Below are positions 1 to 5,129 of a DNA stretch of 5,129 nucleotides, piece by piece; within the stretch, counting starts at the first letter, position 1, and the number at the start of each line of letters is the position of its first letter. The stretch is from positions 1-5,129 of the forward strand of contig JAHCIE010000263.1 of NCBI GenBank assembly GCA_026129385.1, given 5' to 3'. This DNA comes from Anaerolineae bacterium (GTDB lineage Bacteria; Chloroflexota; Anaerolineae; Epilineales; JAHCIE01). The notes beneath the pieces are model-generated. The model had not been told where the DNA came from and ran no database searches. It saw nothing but the letters and a program-made list of their open reading frames with translations. A program made the translations under genes and the position numbers.

Positions 1-464
1 CGCCGGGCGCAAGTGGCTGGCAGGAAGGCCCGTCAATGCTCACCCCGCGCGCCTACGCTGCCGCGGCCGTCATTGACGGCCACATCTACGTGATTGGTGG
101 CGCTAACGACACCCCGCTGACGGCCAATGAGATGCTAGACCCATCTACGGACAGCGGAACGCCTGCCTGGGTCGGTCGCGCGCCACTGCCAGAACCCCGC
201 AGCCGCCTGGCCGCCGCACCCGTGGGCCGGCGTATCATCGCCATCGGCGGCGGCCCGGCTAATCAGGCGGTCGCCAGTTACGATGCCAGTAGCGATAGCT
301 GGCAGACCGAAGCTACCCCCTTCGAAGGCGAGTGGACCGGCCTGGGCCTGGCCGCCAATGATCTACGCCTGCACGCTATTGGCGGCGATGGTCCGCTGGC
401 GGTTAATCGAGCCTACCAGGCCCTGTTCCAGCTGACCCTGCCCCTGGGCAGGCCCGCACCTTGA
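1..464 (+). CDS. Kelch-repeat beta-propeller protein, C-terminal part (5' end outside window)
   Basis: The reading frame is open from the first complete codon at position 3. The residues before the ATG at 36 (PGASGWQEGPS) already fit a kelch blade, so that ATG is internal and the gene starts left of the window. About 153 residues are visible. At least three kelch-like units can be seen, each with an R- or G-containing lead-in, a small hydrophobic stretch and a G-G turn: PRAYAAAAVIDGHIYVIGG, then PRSRLAAAPVGRRIIAIGG, then a weaker LGLAANDLRLHAIGG. Conserved tryptophans precede the units (W-Q-E, W-V-G, W-Q-T). The protein ends in a short hydrophobic strand (YQALFQLTLPL) that may close the propeller. 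Kelch propellers bind proteins or sugars, and some are enzymes (the galactose oxidase type), but no catalytic residues are identifiable here. The next gene starts 10 bases after the stop, which suggests co-transcription. Fold call is confident; function is unknown. Confidence 0.85.
   Translation, partial: PGASGWQEGPSMLTPRAYAAAAVIDGHIYVIGGANDTPLTANEMLDPSTDSGTPAWVGRAPLPEPRSRLAAAPVGRRIIAIGGGPANQAVASYDASSDSWQTEATPFEGEWTGLGLAANDLRLHAIGGDGPLAVNRAYQALFQLTLPLGRPAP
13..464 (+). repeat. Degenerate kelch repeat units at protein level
   Basis: Three successive kelch-like blades are encoded, with G-G turns at about codons 93-119 (VIGGA), 237-254 (AIGGG) and 378-389 (AIGGD). The spacing of roughly 45-50 codons is usual for kelch blades. 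The repeats are diverged at DNA level, so this is a protein-fold repeat and not a nucleotide repeat array. Confidence 0.6.
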
Positions 465-474
465 GACTCGGCAC

Positions 475-2157
475 ATGACCCGTTGGCTTGCTCACCCCCG
501 ACTCCTACGCTTCCTCGCAGCCGTCAGCGCGGCAGCGATTCTGATAGTCGTCGCCATCTACGGCTGGTCGGATTATGTCTCTGACACCGTTAGCGCGGCG
601 CAGCGCGATATCCCTCACACCGACGTCAATCCCTACGGCGCGAACTTCTTCCTTGACCTGGAGGTCGAGGCCTGGAAGCGTGAGAAGACCATCCAGATGG
701 CCCAGGCGGCGGGCATCGGCTGGGCCAAGCAGTCCTTTGCCTGGGAAGCCATCGAGCCGAAGGCGAAGGGCCGCTTCGTCGAGGGCGACGGGCGCAGCAC
801 CTGGCAGAAGTACGACGAGATGGTCGACCTGTTCGCTCGCAACGGTATCCAGGTCATCGCCCGCCTCGACCGGCCACCTGCCTGGAGCCGCGCCGACAAC
901 CGCTACCCGCAAGCGCCGCCAGACCGTTTCGAGGACTACGGAGACTTCGTCTACGAATTCGTCAATCGCTACAAAGGCAAGATTCGATACATCCAGATCT
1001 GGAACGAGCCTAACATTTTCCCCGAATGGGGCGCGCGGGCGGTCTCCCCGGCCGAGTACGCGCGGCTGCTCAAGATCGCCTACACCCGCGCTAAGGAGGC
1101 TGACCCGAACATCGTCGTGCTGTCGGCCCCCCTCGCTATGACCCTGGAGAACTTCGCCGATCGCCGCAACCTGTCGGACCTGACCTTCCTCGAGGAAATG
1201 TACCGGGCCGGGGCGAAGGACAGCTTCGACATCCTATCGTCCAACGCCTTTGGCTTCGCGGATCCGCCGACTACCCCGGCCGACCCCGACCGTCTGAACT
1301 TCCAGCGGGTGACTCTCCAACGCGCTATTATGGAGGCCTACGGCGACAGCAACAAGCCTATCTGGTTCAACGAGTACGGTTGGAACGCCGCACCGTCCGA
1401 CTTCCTTGAGGACGATCTGACCTGGAAGCGTGTTGAAGAGCCACAACAGGCCCAATACACCGTCGACGGGATACGCTACGCGCGCGATAACTGGCCGTGG
1501 GCCGGGGTGTTCAACATCTGGTACTTCCGTCAGGTTGGCGACAAGGCCCCAGATCGCGCCGACTACTATTTCCGCATGGTCGACGTCGACTTTACGCCGC
1601 GCACGATGTACAAGGCTGTCAAGGACGCCACGGCATTACTCAAAACGGCCGGTGACGGCCACTACGAGGAAACGAGCGCTCCGGTGGCCACATCCGGTGG
1701 CTGGCAGATGGTCCTAGCGCCCCAGGCCAGCGGCGGCGCGTACGTCAACAGCGACCGTCCCGGCGCGACACTGACCTTCCAATTCCAGGGGGAGGCCATC
1801 GACTTGCTCACCTCACGCGGGCCAGAAGCGGGCCGCTGCCTGGTAACCGTGGACGGGCAGCCTGTGGCAGGCTTGCCGCGCGACGCCAGGGGGCGCTCCT
1901 ATATCGAACTGTACCGAGGCGAACGGCAGTGGCAGGCGCGCGACCTGGTGGCGACCGGCCTGGGTCGCGGCCCCCACACGCTGCAACTCAGCATCCCTGA
2001 AGGCCCCAGCGAGGGCGCAGCGGGACCGCGCTGCTCGGTGGACGGCTTCGAGGTAGTCGCCAGCCGCCCCTCGCTGCCCATCGGCTGGCTGGCGCTCCTC
2101 CTGGGCGTCTTCATGGGCGCGACAGGCCTGCTATACGCCCGCCGACGCCGCATTTAG
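475..2157 (+). CDS. Membrane-anchored clan GH-A glycoside hydrolase (GH39/GH5-like) with C-terminal beta-sandwich domain
   Basis: 560 residues. An N-terminal hydrophobic segment (about 12-30) follows a basic start and is a signal anchor or signal peptide. Residues about 50-390 read as a complete (beta/alpha)8 barrel, with strands near 55, 82-95, 125-138, 171-180, 213-221, 250-261, 293-303 and 342-351. Strand 4 ends in IQIWNEPN, giving E178 as the probable acid/base. Strand 7 holds IWFNEYGW, giving E300 as the probable nucleophile. This pairing and the 122-residue spacing are typical of retaining clan GH-A enzymes such as GH39. Residues about 405-530 look like a galactose-binding-type beta-sandwich (GGWQMVLAP, then G-A-T-L-T-F-Q-F-Q-G, then HTLQLSIPEG) with C455 and C520 able to pair. 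A second membrane helix (about 534-555) is followed by RRRRI, which predicts an extracytoplasmic enzyme tethered at both ends. No strong Shine-Dalgarno precedes the ATG, so coupling to the kelch gene is likely. Substrate is not determinable; PslG, a GH39-type enzyme of an exopolysaccharide locus, is one possible analogue. Confidence 0.85.
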   Translation: MTRWLAHPRLLRFLAAVSAAAILIVVAIYGWSDYVSDTVSAAQRDIPHTDVNPYGANFFLDLEVEAWKREKTIQMAQAAGIGWAKQSFAWEAIEPKAKGRFVEGDGRSTWQKYDEMVDLFARNGIQVIARLDRPPAWSRADNRYPQAPPDRFEDYGDFVYEFVNRYKGKIRYIQIWNEPNIFPEWGARAVSPAEYARLLKIAYTRAKEADPNIVVLSAPLAMTLENFADRRNLSDLTFLEEMYRAGAKDSFDILSSNAFGFADPPTTPADPDRLNFQRVTLQRAIMEAYGDSNKPIWFNEYGWNAAPSDFLEDDLTWKRVEEPQQAQYTVDGIRYARDNWPWAGVFNIWYFRQVGDKAPDRADYYFRMVDVDFTPRTMYKAVKDATALLKTAGDGHYEETSAPVATSGGWQMVLAPQASGGAYVNSDRPGATLTFQFQGEAIDLLTSRGPEAGRCLVTVDGQPVAGLPRDARGRSYIELYRGERQWQARDLVATGLGRGPHTLQLSIPEGPSEGAAGPRCSVDGFEVVASRPSLPIGWLALLLGVFMGATGLLYARRRRI

Positions 2158-2173
2158 CGCGCCACCCGCACAG

Positions 2174-2214
2174 AACAAGGCCCTGAGGGTTCTGGGAACC
2201 CTCAGGGCCTTGTT
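2174..2214. terminator. Bidirectional hairpin terminator between convergent genes
   Basis: Positions 2174-2192 (AACAAGGCCCTGAGGGTTC) are the exact reverse complement of 2196-2214, leaving only a TGG loop at 2193-2195. This gives 19 uninterrupted base pairs with a GC-rich core and an A/T-rich base, so each strand ends its stem in TTGTT. There is no long uninterrupted U tract on either side, so termination may be weaker than in a textbook intrinsic terminator or may need help. The hairpin begins 16 bases after the hydrolase stop (+ strand) and 16 bases after the acyl-CoA dehydrogenase stop (- strand), so it can serve both transcripts. Confidence 0.85.
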
Positions 2215-2230
2215 ACGTCAAATCGCGCAC

Positions 2231-3436
2231 TCACCGCCGCGGTGCAATGGCGTCGATGCCTGTCGTGTAGCGCCCCACGATCAGCTTCTGAATCTGCGTC
2301 GTTCCCTCGTACAGCGTTGCCACCTTCGCATCGCGCAGATAACGCTCGACCGGGTACTCGTCGGAGTAGCCGTAGCCGCCGTGCACCTGGATGGCGTTGA
2401 GAGCCGCACGCACCGCCGACTCCGAAGCGTGCCACTTCGCCAATGATGTCTCGCGGGTGTTCTTCACGCCCTTATTCTTCAGATAGCCCGCACGGTACAC
2501 CAGCAGGCGCGCCGTCTCCAGGTCCAGCACCATGTCGGCGATGAGTTCCTGCACCAGCTGGAAGCCAGCGATAGGCTGCCCAAAGGCGTGACGCTCCTGC
2601 GCATACTTCGTTGAGGCGTCTACGCAGGCCTGGATAAGGCCAACGCAGCCCGACGCGACACCAAAGCGCCCGTCGTCCAGGGCCGACATGGCGATCTGGA
2701 AGCCCTGGCCGATGTCGCCCAGCATATTGTCGGCCGGCACCCGCACGTCTTCCAGCACCAGCTCAGCCGTGTTTGACGAGCGTAGACCGAGCTTGCCGTG
2801 GATGCTCGGCGCGCTGAAGCCCGGCGCGTCGGTCTCGACCAGGAAGGCAGCCAGCCCCTTGTGCTGGAGAGCCGGATCCGTCTGCGCAAAGACCAGGGCC
2901 AGCTTTGCTACCCCGCCGTTGGAAATCCACATCTTGCGCCCGTTCAGCACCCATTCGTCGCCGTCGCGCGCAGCGCGCGTGGCGAGGTTGGAGGCGTCGG
3001 AGCCGACACCCGGCTCGGTGAGGCCGAAGCAGCCAAGCCACTCCCCCGACGCCAGGCGCGGCAGATAGCGGCGCTTCTGGTCCTCCGTGCCCCAGCGCAG
3101 AATAGGCAACTCGGTCAGCGAGATCTGCACCGACAGGGTAGTGCGAATGGATGAATCGGCACGGCCAATCTCCTCAAAAATGACAGCCTCTGAGATAAAG
3201 TCGAGGCCCATCCCGCCGTATTTCTCAGGCACGGTGGGTCCCAGAAAGCCCAGCGCGCCGAGCTTAGCGATGATGTCGTGGGGGAAGATCTCGCCCCGGT
3301 CGCGCTCGCGTGCGCCGGGGATGATCTCGCGCTCCGCGAAGTCTCGCGCCGTGCGGCGAATCATGGCCTGTTCCGGCGAGAGGTCGAAGCTCATGCCACC
3401 GGGGGTATCGACCTTGATGACAGCCGGTGTTGTCAT
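2231..3436 (-). CDS. Acyl-CoA dehydrogenase (FAD-dependent)
   Basis: 401 residues, the normal size for the family. These cytoplasmic flavoenzymes oxidise acyl-CoA thioesters to 2-enoyl-CoA and pass electrons to electron-transfer flavoprotein. The N-terminal helical domain starts at MSFDLSPEQ (residue 15). The middle beta domain carries LGCFGLTEPGVGSD (134-147) and KMWISNG (168-174), the FAD/substrate-side motifs. The C-terminal helical domain has QVHGGYGYSDEYPVERYLRD (350-369), which fits the second family signature, followed by LYEGTTQIQ with E377 as the probable catalytic base in the position used by short-chain and branched-chain enzymes. The first ATG is preferred because AGGAGA lies 5 bases upstream; the alternative at residue 15 has only a weak site. 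The SVQISL and LGCFGLTEP stretches recall glutaryl-CoA dehydrogenase, while the C-terminus resembles the SCAD/butyryl type, so acyl specificity stays open. The gene follows dgkA on the same strand and may have its own promoter. Confidence 0.95.
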   Translation of the reverse strand: MTTPAVIKVDTPGGMSFDLSPEQAMIRRTARDFAEREIIPGARERDRGEIFPHDIIAKLGALGFLGPTVPEKYGGMGLDFISEAVIFEEIGRADSSIRTTLSVQISLTELPILRWGTEDQKRRYLPRLASGEWLGCFGLTEPGVGSDASNLATRAARDGDEWVLNGRKMWISNGGVAKLALVFAQTDPALQHKGLAAFLVETDAPGFSAPSIHGKLGLRSSNTAELVLEDVRVPADNMLGDIGQGFQIAMSALDDGRFGVASGCVGLIQACVDASTKYAQERHAFGQPIAGFQLVQELIADMVLDLETARLLVYRAGYLKNKGVKNTRETSLAKWHASESAVRAALNAIQVHGGYGYSDEYPVERYLRDAKVATLYEGTTQIQKLIVGRYTTGIDAIAPRR

Positions 3437-3441
3437 AGATG

Positions 3442-3447
3442 TCTCCT
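3442..3447 (-). promoter_or_regulatory. Shine-Dalgarno for the acyl-CoA dehydrogenase
   Basis: Read on the minus strand, AGGAGA lies just upstream of the ATG at 3436-3434, with 5 bases between. It is the clearest ribosome binding site in the window and decides the start in favour of the 401-residue form over the internal ATG at residue 15. Confidence 0.75.
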
Positions 3448-3477
3448 ATTGTTTGGGAATGTGGGTATCGCTACGCA

Positions 3478-3494
3478 AGCTCAATTATAGCTCA
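3478..3494. repeat. Short direct repeat flanking the TATAAT box
   Basis: AGCTCA occurs at 3478-3483 and again at 3489-3494, one helical turn (11 bases) apart. The copies bracket the candidate -10 box and the second one includes the dgkA stop codon. It could be part of an operator or simply chance in a short AT-rich stretch. Confidence 0.3.
3484..3489 (-). promoter_or_regulatory. Candidate -10 box for the acyl-CoA dehydrogenase
   Basis: A perfect TATAAT occurs on the minus strand 2 bases after the dgkA stop codon, about 47 bases before the dehydrogenase ATG. No convincing TTGACA-like -35 is seen 16-18 bases upstream, where the sequence is inside the dgkA end and GC-rich (around CGCCTG), and there is no extended -10 TG. 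The position and the AT-rich island in otherwise GC-rich DNA support a separate promoter. The box alone is modest evidence. Confidence 0.4.
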
Positions 3495-3911
3495 GGGCGA
3501 CCCCATCAGGCGCGCCCACAGGGGCGGGCCTAGAATAGTCAGCCCGACCACGACGGCGGCCAGCGCCAGAATCAGCACGGCCCCCGCTGCGGCATCCTTA
3601 GCGACCTTCGCCAGGGGATGGGTATCAGGCGAGGCCAGGTCTACCAGAGCCTCGATAGCCGTGTTGCCCACCTCGACGGCCAGCACAACACCGATGGTGA
3701 GGGCCAGCACGGCCCAGTCTCGTGGCGGCAGATGAAGCCAGATGCCCACCAGAATGACCGCCGCCGAGATGGCGACGTGAATTTTCATGTGCCGCTGGGT
3801 GCGCCAGGTCTGGGCGATACCCTCCCCCGCCCAGACGAAGCTGCGCCACCACGGGGCGCGCTCCCTGGCTGGTGCGGCCGGCGGCTGGACGAACCGCCGG
3901 CGATCACCCAT
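3492..3911 (-). CDS. dgkA: DgkA-family diacylglycerol/undecaprenol kinase
   Basis: 139 residues, close to the usual 120-140. DgkA proteins are small trimeric inner-membrane kinases that phosphorylate diacylglycerol or, in many Gram-positive and related bacteria, undecaprenol. After a basic N-terminal tail come RSFVWAGEGIAQTWRTQRH (amphipathic surface helix) and three membrane helices at about 45-61, 65-81 and 107-128. The family signature EVGNTAIEALVD (80-91) followed by AKVAKDAAAGAV (101-112) supplies the residues matching E. coli E69, N72, E76, D80, K94 and D95: here E80, N83, E87, D91, K105 and D106. The start at 3911 is chosen because it gives normal length and its ATG overlaps the end of ybeY (shared ATGGGTGA, 8 bases), which suggests translational coupling. 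A longer frame reaches 4046 but would run through the ybeY zinc motif region. Lipid substrate cannot be read from sequence; undecaprenol is the more likely guess given the operon. Confidence 0.9.
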   Translation of the reverse strand: MGDRRRFVQPPAAPARERAPWWRSFVWAGEGIAQTWRTQRHMKIHVAISAAVILVGIWLHLPPRDWAVLALTIGVVLAVEVGNTAIEALVDLASPDTHPLAKVAKDAAAGAVLILALAAVVVGLTILGPPLWARLMGSP

Positions 3912-4392
3912 CGGTGGGGCCGCCCGGCGCCCGGCGACCGAGAATCTGTTCCCCCATGGCCCACATAGCCGCGCGTCCTGCTTCGTCCGCGTCGTCGTAG
4001 CCGAGCAGATGTAGCACGCCGTGGATGACCAGCCATACCAGCTCATCCTGCGCGTCCCAGCCAGCGCGCCCTGCCTGCGCCGCTACCTGGGGATAGGCAA
4101 TCACTACGTCGCCCAGGAGGCGCGGCAAGTCGGGAGGCAACAACGGACCGCCGTCGTCCTGGCCGAAGGAGAGCACGTCGGTGGCCTTGTCCTGGCCACG
4201 ATACACCCGATTCAGTTCCCGGACGACCTCGTCTGTGGTAAGGACTATTGACACTTCAACGGCGCCATCGATGCCGACCGTGTCAAGGGTATGACGCACC
4301 GCCGCAACAATGGCCTCGGCGTCGACCAGCGGCGCGAAAGTCTCATCGATCTGGATGTCAACTGTCAACCAGTCATCGTCGTTAGGGGGCAT
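3904..4392 (-). CDS. ybeY: Endoribonuclease YbeY (16S rRNA maturation factor)
   Basis: 162 residues, normal for YbeY, a zinc-dependent single-strand RNase involved in 16S rRNA 3'-end maturation and 70S ribosome quality control. Recognisable blocks are NRVYRGQDKATDVLSFG (61-77, with R65 matching the conserved E. coli R59), LGDVVIAYPQVAAQA (93-107), and the zinc motif HGVLHLLGYDD (124-134). H124 and H128 are the first two zinc ligands. The third ligand, normally His after GYD, is D134 here (codon at 3991-3993). The ATG at 4392 lies 4 bases after the preceding HD-protein stop and begins right before the family's N-terminal strand (WLTVDIQID). The longer frame up to 4578 would add 62 residues unrelated to the family and overlap the HD gene. 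No clear Shine-Dalgarno is present, so translation is probably coupled. Gene order with pgpH upstream and dgkA downstream is the classic ybeY neighbourhood. Confidence 0.93.
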   Translation of the reverse strand: MPPNDDDWLTVDIQIDETFAPLVDAEAIVAAVRHTLDTVGIDGAVEVSIVLTTDEVVRELNRVYRGQDKATDVLSFGQDDGGPLLPPDLPRLLGDVVIAYPQVAAQAGRAGWDAQDELVWLVIHGVLHLLGYDDADEAGRAAMWAMGEQILGRRAPGGPTDG

Positions 4393-4396
4393 GATC

Positions 4397-5129
4397 TCAT
4401 TTCGTAGCAACGCGGCCAGCCAGCGCGCCACTGGCGGCCGGCTCGACGATGGCGGGATACTCGACGCGGGGATGATAGACGCCGTGCAGCACGTTGCAGA
4501 AGGCAGCGCGCACCTGATCCACCTCCCGCAACGTGAGGGGGCACTCGTCCAGTTCGTCATCGGCAAGCCGTTCATCAATCACGCGGGTGACAACGGTCTC
4601 GATCTCCTCGGGGCTGCCCGGCCGTTTGGCGCGCACCGCCGCCTCGCACGAATCGGCCAGCATGAGGATACCCGCCTCCTTCGACTGGGGGCGAGGCCCC
4701 CCGTAGCGGAAGGCGGAGGCGTCAGGCCGCAGGCCGCCGTTGGCCCGCTCCAGGGCACGGGCATAGAAGTAGCGCACGAGGGTCGTGCCGTGATGTTCCG
4801 CGATAAGGTCGATCAGGCGACCCGGCAGACCAGCTTCCTGCGCACGAACAACGCCCTCTGTCGAATGAGCAAGGATGTAACGCGCGCTGGTTTCCGGATC
4901 GAGCTGGTCGTGGGGGTTGCGGCCATCAACCTGATTCTCGATGAATAGCGATGGGTTGGTCAACTTGCCGATATCATGATAGTACGCGCCAACGCGGCAC
5001 AGCAGGGCGTCGGCCCCAATCCGATGCGCGGCTTCCTCGGACATGTGGCTGACGACCAGGCTATGGTGATACGTACCTGGCGCTTTCAATTGCAGTTCGC
5101 GCAACAAAGGCTGGTCCGGGCGTGCCAGT
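4397..5129 (-). CDS. pgpH: PgpH-type HD phosphodiesterase, C-terminal cytoplasmic domain (5' end outside window)
   Basis: The frame is open to the right edge: upstream of the TTG at 5107 it still reads LARPDQP, giving PLLRELQLKAPGTYHHS, which is the conserved entry to this HD domain. So 243 residues of a longer protein (family length about 700-850) are visible. Metal and catalytic residues, numbered from the TTG codon, are H14/H15 (TYHHS), H44-D45 (AYYHDIGK), H81 (LAHSTEG), H105-H106 (AEHHGT) and D152 (LADSCEAA). FIENQ (56-60) and the tail LHGVYHPRVEYP (207-218) are also typical. In studied members (the YqfF/PgpH family) an extracellular 7TMR-HDED region and seven membrane helices precede this domain, which hydrolyses cyclic-di-AMP to pApA. 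The N-terminal part is not visible, so the full architecture is inferred from the strong domain match and from ybeY and dgkA following. All HD residues appear intact, so an active enzyme is expected. Confidence 0.9.
   Translation of the reverse strand, partial: LARPDQPLLRELQLKAPGTYHHSLVVSHMSEEAAHRIGADALLCRVGAYYHDIGKLTNPSLFIENQVDGRNPHDQLDPETSARYILAHSTEGVVRAQEAGLPGRLIDLIAEHHGTTLVRYFYARALERANGGLRPDASAFRYGGPRPQSKEAGILMLADSCEAAVRAKRPGSPEEIETVVTRVIDERLADDELDECPLTLREVDQVRAAFCNVLHGVYHPRVEYPAIVEPAASGALAGRVATK

Noticed and set aside
505..912. 135-codon open frame on the minus strand inside the hydrolase gene
   Set aside because: It is a shadow of the barrel-coding sequence; composition is low-complexity with no domain.
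2069..2157. Sortase or exosortase sorting signal at the hydrolase C-terminus
   Set aside because: The tail has the motif-helix-arginines layout, but SLPIGW is neither LPxTG nor PEP-like; a plain transmembrane anchor explains it.
2174..2214. Palindrome as a mobile-element end or attachment site
   Set aside because: No transposase, target duplication or second copy is visible in the window, and the central location between convergent stops fits a terminator better.
3912..4046. Upstream extension of dgkA to 4046 (184 residues)
   Set aside because: The extra 45 residues are read from the ybeY coding strand in another frame, look unlike any DgkA N-terminus, and would overlap ybeY by 143 bases.
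4393..4578. Upstream extension of ybeY to 4578 (224 residues)
   Set aside because: The added part lies in the HD gene's 3' end in another frame and has no resemblance to YbeY; the ATG at 4392 gives the family length.
4310..4948. 212-codon open frame on the + strand opposite the HD gene
   Set aside because: It is antisense to strongly conserved HD and YbeY codons and reads like a high-GC shadow, with no recognisable motif.
5105..5107. TTG at 5107-5105 as the start of the HD protein
   Set aside because: The frame stays open to the edge and the upstream residues continue the conserved PLLR...APGTYHHS entry, so this is an internal codon of a truncated gene.
1..5129. tRNA, rRNA, riboswitch, CRISPR array or phage/defence gene
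   Set aside because: Both strands were scanned by eye for tRNA-like T-arms, regular spaced repeats and recognisable defence or phage motifs; none was found, and coding genes fill nearly all the space.

Overview
The window is GC-rich (about 60-65% by eye) bacterial DNA with dense coding and short intergenic gaps. It holds six protein genes. The left pair reads rightward and the right four read leftward, so the two groups converge at about 2158-2230. The domain mix suggests Chloroflexota: a kelch protein next to a membrane-anchored clan GH-A hydrolase, a PgpH-YbeY-DgkA operon and an acyl-CoA dehydrogenase. This placement is an inference; no rRNA or marker gene in the window settles it. No RNA gene, CRISPR array, transposon or phage gene was seen.

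Left block (+ strand): the 3' end of a kelch beta-propeller gene enters from the left edge and stops at 464. Ten bases later starts a complete 560-residue glycoside-hydrolase-like protein with a membrane segment at each end, both expected clan GH-A catalytic glutamates, and a C-terminal beta-sandwich-like domain. The pair probably acts at the cell surface on, or in recognition of, polysaccharide, but the substrate cannot be read from the sequence.

Junction: a perfect 19-bp inverted repeat with a 3-nt loop lies between the convergent stop codons, exactly 16 bases from each. It is best read as a shared bidirectional terminator.

Right block (- strand, transcribed right to left): the cytoplasmic HD domain of a PgpH-type (7TM-HD) cyclic-di-AMP phosphodiesterase enters from the right edge. 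It is followed 4 bases later by ybeY (16S rRNA maturation/quality-control RNase), which overlaps by 8 bases with a DgkA-family lipid kinase gene. This is the widely conserved pgpH-ybeY-dgkA order. After a 55-base gap that holds a TATAAT box and a good Shine-Dalgarno sequence comes a 401-residue acyl-CoA dehydrogenase, where many bacteria instead have cdd and era.

No clear new biological system is visible. The points most worth a second look are an Asp in place of the third zinc-ligand His in YbeY, the symmetric shared terminator, and the doubly anchored glycosidase.
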